From: Fallopia convolvulus | Taxonomy: Eukaryota > Streptophyta > Magnoliopsida > Caryophyllales > Polygonaceae | Reading direction: 5' to 3' | Length of the DNA: 64,000 nucleotides | Assembly: GCA_964016875.1 (NCBI GenBank) | Contig: OZ024721.1 | Location: 14,428,109-14,492,108, forward strand | Shown here: piece by piece, positions 12,213 to 24,031 of the stretch | Layout: each line of letters starts with the position of its first letter | Position numbering within the stretch: the stretch's first letter is position 1 | Made by a program: the position numbers and the translations under genes | The notes under the pieces: generated by a model | The model's input: only the letters and a program-made list of their open reading frames with translations | What the model was told of the DNA's origin: nothing | Database searches by the model: none

Positions 12213-13895
12213 GTGGAGTTGAGAGAACGCGCCTTTGGAGAGGGCCACGCGCCTGTGTGCAAACTAGGGTTTTTTGGTTTTCTTTTCCAGCGAATGAATG
12301 TTCCGCCAAATGTACCGGTGGTTGTTCCGACGACACCGGTGGAAGGAGGTACAAGTATGCATGTAGATGCTGGTGTTCAAATGGTGAAATCATGGAAAGA
12401 CACTGTAGTTGGGGATGATGGGGAGACTCGTACGGTGTTAAAGAGGGATTTCCTGAAGGAAAAAGTGGCCATGTCTTTCCCGGATGGTGTAGATGGCGAC
12501 CCTGTGTTCAATGTGGATACGGAGGTTCTGCAAGTTCTTGCGTTGCTTTGGGAAGGATCTCTGATTGTTAAGTCTTTGGGAACAATGGTTCCACACGCGA
12601 TCATGGAGAAGAAGCTGAATGATTTGTGGAAACCAGGGGGTCGAATTAGGGTTGCTGACCTACCTACTGGCTATTATGTAGTCAAGTTCGATGCTGAAGG
12701 TGACTATATGAAAGCGCTTATGGGCGGTCCATGGATGATTTTTGGTCACTATCTTATTATCCGCCCATGGTTTCCAGAATTCAATCCGTTTACTGATGTT
12801 ATTTCAACAACACCGGCGTGGATTCGTATATCCGGATTACCAATGATTCTTTATGAAGAAAATATGCTCCTAATGCTTGCTGAGGGGGTGGGCCGCCCTC
12901 TTAAGGTTGATCAAAAAACGATGTATTCGAATAGATGTCGATTTGCTAGAGTGTGTGTTGAAGTGGATATTACTAGGCCGTTGAAGGGCTCGGTAACAGT
13001 GAATGGGTGTCGTTTCCACATTGAGTATGAAGATCTTCATCTGATCTGCACTAAATGTGGTCATTATGGGCATGTTATTAATCGCTGCCCGATGAATGCT
13101 AGTGTCGCTCCTACTACGGGAGAAGCGACGGCAGTGGAGGTGGCGCCTCCTATTGCTCCTGCTAGGCAAACACCAGGATCGGCGGATGATGCGCCTCGCT
13201 ATGGAGAATGGACTGTGGTGGCGCGTCGTCAAGGGAAACCGAAAGGCAAGTCAAAGCCGGGCAATGACGTGGCAGATTCGGGTAAAGGAAAGAATCGTTT
13301 TTCTGCGTTGCAATATGTGGAAGTTGAAAAATCTGTTCAGATTTTGGGGGGAGATAAAGGAAAGAAAATATTTGGTGAAACTGATAAAAATAAGGGTAAG
13401 GAGGATGTGGTCCCCATGGAAAATGTCGTTCATGCCTCCACTTCTGGACAAAAATCAGGAAAAAAGAAGAATAGAAAGAATAATAAATCTGGATCACAAG
13501 CGGCCCAAATGGTTGTTTTTACTAGGCCTCCATCTAGTGCAACAGGTAAAAGGGCGAGAGTTGAGAATGGGCCAGAGTTTGAGTTTGGTACGGGCCAGGG
13601 CCAGACAGTTGGAATTAAACAGACGCACGAGACCAATGCCATACAGACTCACGTTCCGACTAATAATCAGAAATCATGCACGAGAACAGAGGTCGAACAG
13701 GGGAATAATACAGGAAAAAAAAATGAGACTACAGAGTCTGGTGTTTTGACTGATGAGAATATTTCACATCCAATAGCTCATAAAAATGTTGACATACAGA
13801 TGGAAGAAGATGATATTCCCTCTCTCACGTCAACAAGCCAACAAAATCAATTGTTACTTTTCGGGGGTAGTACCCGTGCTGATGTTTCCTCATGA
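12213..13895 (+). CDS. LINE ORF1: DUF4283 / zinc-knuckle nucleic-acid-binding protein
   Basis: The 560-codon ORF encodes the RNA-binding partner of LINE retrotransposition. Residues about 90-250 match the plant DUF4283 domain (GGPWMIFGHYLIIRPWFPEF, then WIRISGLPM). A CCHC knuckle (CTKCGHYGHVINRC, residues 279-292) follows. The C-terminal half is low-complexity, rich in Lys, Asn and Gly, typical of these proteins. The start could instead be the ATG at about 12294-12297 (MNVPPNVPVV), 27 codons in, because the first residues look like read-through of the 5' UTR. The stop TGA overlaps the ORF2 start as ATGA. The frame is uninterrupted. Confidence 0.88.
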   Translation: MELRERAFGEGHAPVCKLGFFGFLFQRMNVPPNVPVVVPTTPVEGGTSMHVDAGVQMVKSWKDTVVGDDGETRTVLKRDFLKEKVAMSFPDGVDGDPVFNVDTEVLQVLALLWEGSLIVKSLGTMVPHAIMEKKLNDLWKPGGRIRVADLPTGYYVVKFDAEGDYMKALMGGPWMIFGHYLIIRPWFPEFNPFTDVISTTPAWIRISGLPMILYEENMLLMLAEGVGRPLKVDQKTMYSNRCRFARVCVEVDITRPLKGSVTVNGCRFHIEYEDLHLICTKCGHYGHVINRCPMNASVAPTTGEATAVEVAPPIAPARQTPGSADDAPRYGEWTVVARRQGKPKGKSKPGNDVADSGKGKNRFSALQYVEVEKSVQILGGDKGKKIFGETDKNKGKEDVVPMENVVHASTSGQKSGKKKNRKNNKSGSQAAQMVVFTRPPSSATGKRARVENGPEFEFGTGQGQTVGIKQTHETNAIQTHVPTNNQKSCTRTEVEQGNNTGKKNETTESGVLTDENISHPIAHKNVDIQMEEDDIPSLTSTSQQNQLLLFGGSTRADVSS

Positions 13896-16800
13896 ATTGC
13901 CTCTTTTGGAATTGTTTCGGAGCCGGTAAGCCCGGTTTCCGAAGGGCCGTTCGTTATATGGTCCGTCATTATTCTATTGATGTCTTGGCTGTTTTTGAAC
14001 CCCAGAATTTCGGGAGATAGATCTCAAGAAGTTTGTAGTCGTCTTCGATTCTCCGATTGTGTACGAGTTGAAGCGGTACGTTTGTCGGGTGGTATTTGGC
14101 TTTTGTGGAATAAGGATAGGGTGAACCTCAACGTTATTAAAATGACGAAGAGTTACATTCATGCTGTTATTCAAAATGGTGAGTGTCGATATCATTTGGT
14201 GGCCGTCTATGCTCCTCCTTCTCATAGTAGAAGGACTCGGTTTTGGACTGATCTTATTTCTGAGCTAAATGATATTGTGGAGCCTCTTCTAATAGGAGGT
14301 GATTTCAATTGTATACTTCACAGTTCTGAGAGACAAGGTGGCTCGGGGCAGTTGTCTTTTGATACGGATGCTTTTTTTGGTATGGTGAATCAGTTGGGGT
14401 TGATTGATATGGGATTCTCGGGGCAACCGTTTACTTGGGCTCGTGGAGAGAACTCTCAAACTTATGTTGCCAAGAGACTTGATAGGGTCTTCACTAACAT
14501 TTCTGGCCGCTTACTATGGCCCGAAGCGGAGGTTCGACATTTACCTAAGTTCTCTTCTGATCATGTTCCCCTTCTCTTAAGATTATCTCCACCAGTTGCT
14601 TTTAATAGGAGACGAAGACCGTTTCGTTTCGAAGCCGCTTGGATAACTCATCCGAATTTTCTTGTTTTCATACGTGATTCTTGGCTTAATGAGGGTGATA
14701 CTGTTGCTAGTTTGGCTGATTTGCGTCAAAAACTAATAAGGTGGAATAAACATGTGTTCGGGCACATCGTTGAGAGGAAAAACAACTTGATGAGTCAGCT
14801 TGATGATATTCAAAAGCTTATCAGTGATCGACCTTCAGATAGGTTACTGAGTCTTGAAAAGAAGCTTCGCCTTGAGCTTGATCAAGTGATGGAAAGAGAG
14901 GAATTGCTCTGGCTACAAAAATCTCGTATCAAATGGTTGAGTTCCGGGGATCGTAATACCGCTTTCTTTCATATGTCTACTATTACTCGTCGAAAACGGA
15001 ATAGGGTTTCTATGCTTAAAGATCAAAATGATGTGTGGATTGTGGACAGTGAGGAGCTCGAACAACATGCTATTTCTTTTTTCAAAGGACTCTATACGCT
15101 TTTGCCTGAGGAGAACCTGCCTATTAATATTATGAGGGGTGCCTTTCCAACCTTGGATGGTGGATCCTGGGATATTTTGAGACAGCCGGTTAGTGATGAT
15201 GAAGTGTTTAAAGCGATCAAAGGGATGAGAGCTTTGAAGGCACCGGGAAGGGATGGTTTCCAACCGATCTTCTACCATAGATGCTGGGAAGTTGTTGGGG
15301 CTTCGGTTTTGACCACTGTTAAGCGTTTTTTCAGTACGGGATACATGCCTGAGGCTTTGAATGAGACTTTGATTTCCTTAATTGCTAAAGTTAGTGAGCC
15401 CGAAAGGATTAATCAATTCCGTCCCATCAGTTTATGCAATGTTCTCTACAAGATAATCACTAAGATCCTTGTAAGTCGGTTGCATGATGTTCTTCCACGG
15501 TTGATCGGTCCGACACAAGGGAGCTTTTTGCCCGGAAGATTGATCAATGATAACATTGTCATAGCTCAAGAAGTGGTTCACACAATGAAACGTAAAAAAG
15601 GTCGGAAGGGATGGATGTTTATTAAACTTGATCTTGAGAAGGCTTATGATCGCTTACAGTGGGATTTCATCATGGATACCCTTTGTGATGCTGGTTTTCC
15701 GAGTTGTTGGGTGCGGTGGATTCGAGAATGCATTTCTACAGTGTCGTTTCGGCTCCTGTGGAATGGAGAGGAGACTGAAAGTTTTATTCCGACGCGTGGT
15801 ATTCGTCAAGGTGATCCGCTCTCGCCCTACCTCTTTGTTCGTTGTATTGAACGTCTAAGTCATATGATTAATAAGTTGGTTGAAGCTAAGATCTGGAAGC
15901 CGGTGCAATTGTCAAGAGGAGGTCCTTTGTTATCTCACCTTTTGTTTGCCGATGATATAATCTTGTTTGCTGAAGCTTCCGTCGAGCAGGTGCACATAAT
16001 ACGGCAATGTCTTAGTGATTTTTGTGATGCTTCTGGACAAAGAGTGAATTCCGCTAAGTCGAAATTGTTTTTCTCGCCGAATGTGAATGCTTCTGATGTG
16101 GCTTTGATACACCAGGCGAGTGGTATTCCGGTGACGGACGATTTGGGTTCTTATTTGGGTATGCCTCTTTTTCATGACCAAGTCACCTCGGAAACTTTTA
16201 CTCCTTTGCTTGAGAAATTTATGGCCAAGTTGAATGGGTGGAAAGGTCGGTTTCTAAGTTTTGCTGGTAGAGTAACCATGGCGAAATCGGTACTTTGTTC
16301 TAGGCCGGTTTACACTATGGCAAATGTGGAACTTCCACTCAAGATTTGTAATAAGATTGACCAGATTATTAGCAACTTTGTTTGGGGAAACAAGGAGGGC
16401 CGGAGTCGGATTCATCTGGTCAATTGGGCTGAGGTGTGTCAAAGCCGGGATAATGGTGGCCTGGGCATCCGTTCTATGCGTGAATTTAACTTGGCTTTGA
16501 TTGGGAAGTTAAGTTGGCGTTTCTTGACTGAACATAATAAGCTTTGGGTTGATATTTTTCGTGTTAAATATGTCCGAGATTCTCGTTGTGAAAGGGCGAA
16601 TCCATCTTACGTGTGGAAGAGCCTCAAAACTGGAGTTACAGATGTTATTGTGAAGGGTGCTAAATGGTGTGTTGGTAACGGTAGAAATGTGCGGTTCTGG
16701 GCTGATAAGTGGCTCCTTGAGGATCGTCTTTGTGATTTGGCTATTGGGCCTTTGCCCAATGGATGGGATCTTATTATGGTGGAGGAGTATTGGGCTTTAA

Positions 16801-18002
16801 ATGAGGGCTGGAAGTGGGCTGAATTTTCCCATCTTTTGCAGGCCCCTATTTTGCTCAAATTAGCTTCGATTGGTGTTTCAAATGCTGCTGGAGATATTGA
16901 TGTTCTTAGCTGGAATTTATCTTCTTGTGGTAATTATACAACGTCTTCTACGTACGAGATGCTGACCACTCACAGGACTATTCCTCATGCGGACAGAGAG
17001 ATTTATACAGCTATTTGGGGCCTCTCATCTCAAGAAAGGACCCGAACTTTTGCTTGGCTTGTTCTTAAGGGTGTTATTCTTACTAATGCGGAATGTGTCC
17101 GACGACACTTTGCGGAGGATCCGATGTGTCCGATATGTGCAACCGAGGAGGAGTCGTTGATCCACCTTTTGCGTGATTGTGATATCACTCAACGCATTTG
17201 GAATGATCTTCACCCTCCTCTTGCCAGGGAAGTATTTTTCCATACTAATTTTGCTTTCTGGATACGGGTTAATTTATCTTGTTCGGAAAAGCATGATAGC
17301 GGACACTCTTGGTCTAGTATTTTCGCCACAGCTATTTGGTGGATTTGGAAATGGCGTAATGCTTTTGTTTTTGGCCAGGGTCCCTTTGTAGGTGATCGAG
17401 GCCACTTTATTATGCAACAGGTGGTTGACTATGCTACTGCAAGGGATGCCCAGATTTTGCGGACTACAAAAGTTCGGGAGGAGCACTTTATTCAATGGAC
17501 AAGACCTTTAGAAGGATGGGTAGCCGTTAACACTGATGGTTCGGTTAATAATGATGGGATCGCAACGGCTGCAGGAGTGATTCGGGATAGTGATGGACAA
17601 TGGCAAGGTGGAGTTGTGCACTATATTGGAGTGTGTACCGTCCCGATGGCGGAACTTTGGGGTGTTATCCAAGGTCTTCAGCTTGCTTGGGATAGGGGTT
17701 ACAGGAGGATTTTTTTAGAAATTGATTCACAATTGGTGGTTTCCTTTCTACAAAAATCCATGGATCGTTATCATCCCCTCTTTAGCTTGGTGGCTCGCTG
17801 CCAAGGCTTACTTAGAAGGAATTGGATTGTCCAGTTCCGTCATGTGTTTAGGGAAGCAAACTCTGTTGTAGACTATCTTGCTTCTTATGCTTTTTCTTTT
17901 AGTTTAGGTGTTCATGTATTGCTTGACCCGCCGCAGGGTGTTTTACCTTTTCTGTCTGCTGATGTTAGGGGTCGGGCTATCCCCCGCTTGCTTACTACTT
18001 AG
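13892..18002 (+). pseudogene. LINE ORF2: endonuclease, reverse transcriptase, zf-RVT, RNase H; one frameshift
   Basis: ORF2 starts at ATG 13892 (MNCLFWNCFGAGKPGF), inside the ORF1 stop. After about 36 codons one extra C in the run at 14000-14003 shifts the frame. From there the reading frame is open to 18002 (1,341 codons counted from the next in-frame ATG at 13977). Residue numbers below use 13977. The APE-like endonuclease has GGDFNCIL at about 107-114 and SDHVPLLL further on. The reverse transcriptase has motif A KLDLEKAYDR (Asp near 552), motif B RQGDPLSPYLF and motif C FADD (near 657-660). The zf-RVT domain has a CPICATEEESLIHLL stretch. RNase H shows its acidic set: NTDGS (Asp near 1187), AELWG, EIDSQ and a final VVDYLA. 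All catalytic motifs survive, so without the one-base change it would look active. Confidence 0.88.
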
Positions 18003-18027
18003 CCCTTTTTCCTATCATTAATAAAAT

Positions 18028-18061
18028 TCCCCCTTGAGGGGACGGAGAGTACCGCCTCTCC
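18028..18061 (+). other. Conserved 3'-terminal hairpins of the LINE RNA
   Basis: Two adjacent stems are predicted: CCCC-TTGA-GGGG (18030-18041 region) and GGAGAG (18044-18049) with CTCTCC (18056-18061) around a 6-base loop. The older copy has CCTC-TA-GAGG and the same GGAGAG/CTCTCC stem at 11329-11346 with a different loop. The T-A/C-G swap in the first stem keeps pairing. Such 3' structures are commonly what a LINE reverse transcriptase recognises. Confidence 0.5.
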
Positions 18062-18087
18062 TTCTACCAAAAAAAAAAATCAAATAC

Positions 18088-19179
18088 TTTGTCATTTAGG
18101 AAGCATATTCATTTATTAAACCTCGCTTGCTCATCCATTGAATTTTTAACAGTAATACTAAAAAATTTCCAGCCCAGTCTTTACAAAAATTAAGGCCCGT
18201 ACTAATATAGAAGGCCCATAACAAGGAAGGATTAGAAATTGGAAATCCTTCTTGCTTTGGGAATAACCATTTTCAACAGGCAAAGGCCTAATTACAATAA
18301 GTCAATAACCCACGAAATCAAAAATTCTCTTTTTATCAAAGCTTTGATCCATACAAGCCGTCCTAGAGATTCGCTTCCGCAATTAGAGCTGATAGGGGTA
18401 GCGTTTGAGTCGTGTCTGGTCGAGGTAGTAGTCGTGTTGTAGACTCCTGAAGATCCCTCAATTAGGTGGGGGCAACGTCATGACTCATGGTGGTCCGTTG
18501 TGCACTCCCAGATGGAGTTGACCCGCTTTTCCTGCGTATTGGCGGTGCTGCTTTCAGTAGTGCTTGGCTTAGCATTCTCATGTTATGTTAGCTCTTAATT
18601 GTTCCTTAGGTTTCTCTTTTGCTTGTTTGGATTTTTTTTTGTGTTCTCTTTGCCGACTTATTCGGTCGCCGATTTTATTCGGCCTCTCGATCTACCAGAT
18701 ATGTCTGATAAATCGAATTCTTTCCTTATAAAAAAAAACACCAAAGCAATTCCATATCCATTCCATCAATTTCTTTCACTAGTTTATCTATCATTTAATT
18801 CATACATTTGAGTATTCCACTTGCGTGAAAGGGTTTTACAATTTACCCCCCACTGTAACAAAAGTGAAAATAAACACCCCGCCAGCCCCGCCTGCCTATA
18901 ACTAGCTATAAGAAGAACAAGAAGGACTAAAACAACAGCTCTACCCTTTTTAGATTGTTCACTAGTTACCGCCACTACCTTGAGACTTGAGTTGTTTTTG
19001 CTTTCAAATTACCAATAATAATACAATTTTTTTAAAAAAAGTTTCTAATGGAGTAGTATAAAAGTAAAGGTTGTCTTCTAAAGAAAGATCCAAAGTCACT
19101 TTAGGTCACTCATTCTTTATTCCACCAGGTTTTTGGTCAAGTAAAAAAAATGGCTCCTATCACAACTCTTTGATTCTAA
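18088..19179. other. Unassigned; possible decayed LINE tail
   Basis: Around 18600-18740 a T-rich stretch followed by TTCCTTATAAAAAAAAA resembles the 3' end of a retroposon, but no domain is recognisable. The remainder is featureless AT-rich DNA. Confidence 0.25.
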
Positions 19180-19444
19180 GAATATGTTCAATGACCAAAG
19201 CTTTCGGTCATCATATTAAAAAAATATATACTACTATTATCTATTGTTTTTATTTAATTAATTAATGGCAATAAAATATCAATTAATTTTACACCTGTCA
19301 ACATGACATGCAATGATCAAAAATAATTTTGGCCATCATGATGCCTAAGTTTATGACCAAATTCTTCTCTCTCCTATTATTTTATACTTATAAATGTTCT
19401 CTCTCTTCTATGACCAATAATTTGGTCAACCAATGCAAATGCTC
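19180..19444. mobile_element. MITE-like inverted-repeat element
   Basis: The left end (GAATATGTTCAATGACCAAA, with a GGTCAT nearby) pairs imperfectly with the right end (reverse complement GAGCATTTGCATTGGTTGAC, then ATTGGTCAT). The element is about 265 bp, AT-rich and non-coding. I could not define a target duplication. Confidence 0.45.
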
Positions 19445-19772
19445 TAAGGTCATGAGCAATGATGTACCTAAAATGAGTACATAAAGGTACATAAGTAATA
19501 GAATAATATATTTTTCATACTTCCTTACTACTAAATACCCTAATATTTTCTCTTTTTTCATTAGTGTACCCATCATAAGTACATAGGGGTACATATTATT
19601 TTATTTTACATTTTTCTTTCTTTATATCATGTATACAAAAAAGAGGGTACATAAGGATAGTAATATAGACATATAGCTACCCTTATTTGGGTACAAACTA
19701 ATTTCCTTTTTTCTTTTCAAAAGAAATATTTTGTACCCGTTCATTACTACTCCCATTGCTCATGGCCTAAAG
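19442..19772. mobile_element. Second MITE-like element, abutting the first
   Basis: Terminal inverted repeats CTCTAAGGTCATGAGCAATG (left) and CTTTAGGCCATGAGCAATGG (right, reverse complement) bound 330 bp. GTAC-containing words (GGTACATAAG, GGGTACAAA) recur inside. Confidence 0.5.
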
Positions 19773-21423
19773 ATTCCAAATTACTCCGTATTTTAACTGT
19801 TTAAGCATTTTCGGGTCCCCTAGTCCTTTTCAATTTGGATTATTTTTAGATGGTTTTAGAAACAGAACTAAACTAGTTGTACCCGTCGTGCCATGCACGA
19901 CTACGACTCAGTAATTTTTAGATATATTATAAATATGATATTAATAAAGTAAATATACAAAAATAAATAAAAAGACAAAAATAATGTAAAGTAGGGCCAT
20001 AATTAATGTGGTGGCTAGAAAAGTTATAACTTTAACATATAGTTATACATGTATATGACTTTTTTTTATTTCAAAGATATATATATGTGATCACGTGTAC
20101 ATATTTTTTCTTATCTTTTTTTATTTATCTTTTAAAAATATAATAAATATAATGTCCTTTTTTATCTATATTGGTCAAATCTACTAATATTATTTTATCT
20201 TTATGTTTATTTGGGGATAAATTTTTACAAAAAATTATTTTATCTTTATGTTTACTTGGATATACTTTTTTTTGCATAATTAACTATTTAGAATTATTAT
20301 TTTAATAAAGAGGTGATGTGGCGCAATGTGGTGACAGATATTGCTTCGACTTTAGTTATTAGTAATAGATAGATATATATACTAGTTATACCCGTCGTAC
20401 CATGTACGACTACGATTCGATATTTTATAGACATTATGAATATGATATTAATAAATAAATAAAAATATAATATAAACTTTAATATAAGTAATTTGTTGCT
20501 CATAGAATGTATAATTTTTTAATCAAATATTATATTCTTCATATTTTATTACTTTTCATGTACGCAAATTTAGAGATTATTGAACATTTCAATATATCTA
20601 TTAAATATTTTATTATCTATTTTTATTAAATTTTAAATTTTTAAATATTTATCTATAAAAAATCACTATATATCTATAAATAAATTCATCAAAAGATATA
20701 TGCTAGAAGATTTATATTTATTTTAAAATATTTTATCTTTAATTTTAAATACTTGTATAAGGAAGTTTTCAAAAGATATTGTTATACTAAATAGATATTT
20801 GTTTGATGTTAAAAATAGATTTAAAAAGTTAAAGAAGAATTTAATAGGAAAAAGTTAAAATATTAGAAATAAAAATTAATTTTCGAAAAGGTATAGGTTT
20901 AATATATAGTTATAGATTGTTGTCTGATACAGTATTAGGATTTGAGTTGGATTTTGATAATTTGGGTTATGAATTAAGGCTCTTGAAATGATTTCAAAGT
21001 AAGTCATGGGGAATTTTGGAATAGCATCATCACTGGCGGAATATTTTGGGAAAGATATGGTTTTTTGTTGGTTGCTTTCCGAATGCAGCTAAGCTAGCTA
21101 GAGCGTGTGAGAGATCTTGTGTGAATTTGGATACTTTTTATCTCTGATTCATGATCTACCCAGAGATCTCTTGGTCTGAGATGGTGGGTCCCACTTTTCT
21201 TTTCTCGAAAACAAATTGGGCCTAGTGATTCGAAAGCCCATCTCGCTCACCTTTGTTGAGCTTAGCTTATAAAGCCCAATATAATCACCAGTCTTTTCAT
21301 GTGTATATGAAGTTTTTTTGGTTCCAAATAATATATGATTTTCTTCAACCAAAAAAAATATATGTATGATTTTCTTTTTAAAGGCATGTTTTCGATGGTA
21401 TATTGGTATGTGCTACTGCTATC
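19773..21423. other. AT-rich DNA with two related palindromic hairpins
   Basis: No genes are seen. Two copies of an ACTAGTT(G/A)TACCC block carry a 7-bp stem: GTCGTGC/GCACGAC (19885-19901) and GTCGTAC/GTACGAC (20394-20410). A related stem is at 55236-55252. They may be Helitron or other transposon ends, but I cannot set limits. Confidence 0.4.
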
Positions 21424-21503
21424 CATATCTTTGGAATAGATCATCAGTATGAGCATCAAAACTCATATCTTTGGAATAGATCATCAGTATGAGCATCAAA
21501 ACT
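21424..21503 (+). repeat. Exact 40-bp tandem duplication
   Basis: Two adjacent identical 40-bp copies (21424-21463 and 21464-21503) begin CATATCTTTGGAATAGATCA. They open a stretch to about 21990 in which GTGCATCAAAAT-like words recur many times, first direct and then inverted (ATTTTGATxCACAT). Confidence 0.8.
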
Positions 21504-22709
21504 ATCAGTATAAGCATAAAAAAATGTCATGTATGCATCAAAATAAATTTTATGTGCATCAAACAACTAAAAAGTGTATCTTACGTGTGTGTAGGCATCA
21601 AAATTAATTCTATGCGAATGAAAATTGACCTTGATGTGCATCAAAATTATGTGCATTAAAATCAAATGCATGTGCATCAAAATAACCCATAAAATTGTGC
21701 ATTATTTATATATGTATATCAAATAACCGAAAAGTACTTCTTAATTATGCATGTGCCGCTATATCTATCAAAAATAGCTGACTATAGGCAAAACATGATG
21801 CATGTTGTCATTCATAAACGTAACTAAGGTTAAAATAATTTAAAAAATAAAAAAGTTTCAAATTGATGCATAATGAATATAAAAAAATCGATGCACAAAC
21901 AAGTAATTTTGATTCACATAGAGGTAGTTTTGATACACATTCAAGGCGAAAATGATACACAAGTTACACACGTCTCCAGAAACGGACTTTAAAAAAATAT
22001 TTAAATAATTCAAAAAAAAAATACGACCACATCATTCCTTCTTTAATGAAAGTTTAATGAGTGTCAGTCTTTTTTATAGGACGAAATTCAATTCGTTCCC
22101 ATTTCTCGTATAAATTATCGTTCTCGTGCGATATTTCTCCCAAATTTCAATGTTTAACTCAAATTCAACATATTTTTTTTTGAAACAAAAAACTTATATT
22201 CGACGGATTCGATGCTATATGAAGATATGGCTTATGCATCAATTACATCACTATACTTGTATTGGTCCCAACCTTCATACATAGTGGCCTAGTGGGGAAG
22301 TGCATCCGTAGCTAGTTATTTGGGTTAAAAAATGAAATTGTAAGATTTGACTCATAACATAATAGATTGACAAAAGATAATCAATATAAATTGTAACAAA
22401 GACCAAAGTGAAAGCTTAATGTGTGCTTCATACATTAAATTCCACTATAAAAGAATCCACAAAAATGGTTGCTGCCATTTCACCTGGAAAGTTCCTACTT
22501 GATAGACAGATCATCATACCACTCGAGGAAGAATCCCCACACAAAAAAGCATTTATTAAAATGGTCATCTTTGCAATTATGAATTTAGATCGAGAGGCCC
22601 AAAAGAATTAGGATAAAAAGCATATACTTTTCACTTTTACATGGCTACGCCTTGAAAATATAGGTTTCGTATTTTTCATGTCAATTATCAATTGTTAAAG
22701 CTATGCTTA
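21504..22709. other. Intergenic DNA with dispersed GCATCAAA words
   Basis: Direct GCATCAAAA-type words dominate 21504-21700 and inverted ones 21860-21960, suggesting a decayed inverted-repeat element. The rest to 22709 shows nothing I recognise. Confidence 0.35.
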
Positions 22710-22718
22710 AAAAATATA

Positions 22719-23840
22719 GGGAAATTTCGAATAGTACCCCTCAAGTTTTTACTTTTTCAAATGGTGCCCAAGAAAAAAATTTATTCCACATGGTAACCTG
22801 AATTTTGATATTAGTTTGCCCCGTACCCTTTCATGAATTTTCCTTCCATTCTTTTTAAGTTGCGTCAGGTTTAATTAATGAAAGAACGAATTTAAGAAAA
22901 AAAAATTTGTACTCTAAAGAAAAAGTTTAATTCAAAATAAAAAAAAAGGAAATAGATCTGGGTATTCTACTAGAGAGACGAGCGAAAGGCGAGCGAAATC
23001 CACGGCCGGCGGACGACCGACAGACATTCATACGGAGGAGGGCTGATGGACGGTGGCGGGCTGACGGACGGACGATGGCGGGCTAACGGACGAACAGTGG
23101 TCGGCCTGAACTTTTTAATGTGATTTATAGAGCTTTTTTGCAATTGGGGGTTAATTAAGATTGAATTTAGGGTGATTGAGAATACGATTAATTGATTTCT
23201 CCTCCATTACACATTTTTATGCTTAAATTGGCGTGAGATATATTTGATTTTGATTTGAAAGGCTTGAACTTATAATTGGGGTTTTTTTGTTGAGGGTCGA
23301 CATGTTATACCGATCGACGTTTTAGCTTGGGGCGGATTCTGGATCTTTGCAGGACTCACAATGTGGGCCTACAGGTTGATTGCTAACATAGGGAAGAATA
23401 TCCCGGAGCTTACTCCAACAAGAGGTTTTGCGGCCTAGTTTGCGGGGCGTCGGTGGATTTGTTTACCTCCAAATTGGGTCTTCCAATCTCTGCGATGCAT
23501 ATGCTTGTAGGTGCCGTGATGGGGGTCGGATTTGTGACAAGACTGAGTAGCATGAGAGCTGGGAAAAAAAATTTACAAGTTCATAATTTTGATGCAATCG
23601 GATATTGTGAGATGTTTTTATGATCAAAATCTTTTCTTTAGAGTTCAATTTTTTTTCCTTTTTTCTTACATTCATTCTTTTATTAATTAATCTGACGGAA
23701 TTAATATAATGGAAGGAAAATCCATGAAAGGGTACATGTTAAACTAATATGAAAACTCAAGGGTACAATGTGGAATAATTTTTTTTCTTGAGAACTATTT
23801 GGAAAAGCAAAAACTTGAGGGGTACCATTTAGAATTTCCC
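22719..23840 (+). mobile_element. Non-autonomous Mutator-like element carrying a host gene fragment (Pack-MULE)
   Basis: Long imperfect terminal inverted repeats of about 150 bp start GGGAAATTTCGAATAGTACC on the left and GGGAAATTCTAAATGGTACC on the right (reverse complement). Flanking 9-bp sequences AAAAATATA (22710-22718) and AAAAGTATA (23841-23849) differ at one base, matching the 9-bp target duplications of the Mutator superfamily. There is no transposase. A GC-rich insert with repeated GACGGACGA-like words (22975-23110) and a phosphate transporter fragment lie inside. Confidence 0.75.
23290..23570 (+). pseudogene. Captured fragment of a PHO4-family (PHT2;1-like) phosphate transporter
   Basis: Read in two frames, the stretch gives VIPIDVLAWGGFWIFAGLTM, then ANIGKNIPELTPTRGFAA, a stop, and after a one-base shift SKLGLPISAMHMLVGAVMGV. 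This is the conserved C-terminal repeat of PHO4/PiT-type transporters such as plastid PHT2;1, which move inorganic phosphate across the inner envelope. Only about 90 residues are present, with one nonsense codon and one frameshift, so no product is expected. Its place between the inverted repeats of the Mutator-like element shows it was carried here. Confidence 0.75.
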
Positions 23841-23849
23841 AAAAGTATA

Positions 23850-24021
23850 TGTGTCATATTCATCGTCAAAATTTGAGAGAAAAATAAATCAGATTCATTT
23901 TATTAGGTTATCAATAAGGACCTTTTATTATAAAATATAAGATTTAGGATAAGATCAAATCTAGGATTTTCATATGTACATTCACAAATAATAATATTAT
24001 AACACTCCCCCTTGAATGTAC
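23850..24021. other. Short intergenic spacer
   Basis: AT-rich DNA with no recognisable feature. Confidence 0.3.
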
Positions 24022-24031
24022 ATCTCTAACT

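Larger units (their letters stand above)
12175..18079 (+). mobile_element. Full-length L1-type plant LINE with RNase H domain
   Basis: The element has two overlapping ORFs, a short 3' UTR with two hairpins and an 11-A tail (18069-18079). A 13-bp target duplication, AAAAATCAAATAC, is seen at 12162-12174 and 18075-18087 and partly merges with the tail. The only clear lesion is one extra base near the start of ORF2, so this is a young insertion. The older relative at 7275-11363 shows the family has been present for some time. Confidence 0.88.

Noticed and set aside
13096..13749. A 217-codon ORF inside LINE ORF1 in another frame
   Set aside because: Lys/Arg-rich shadow frame of the low-complexity tail of ORF1.
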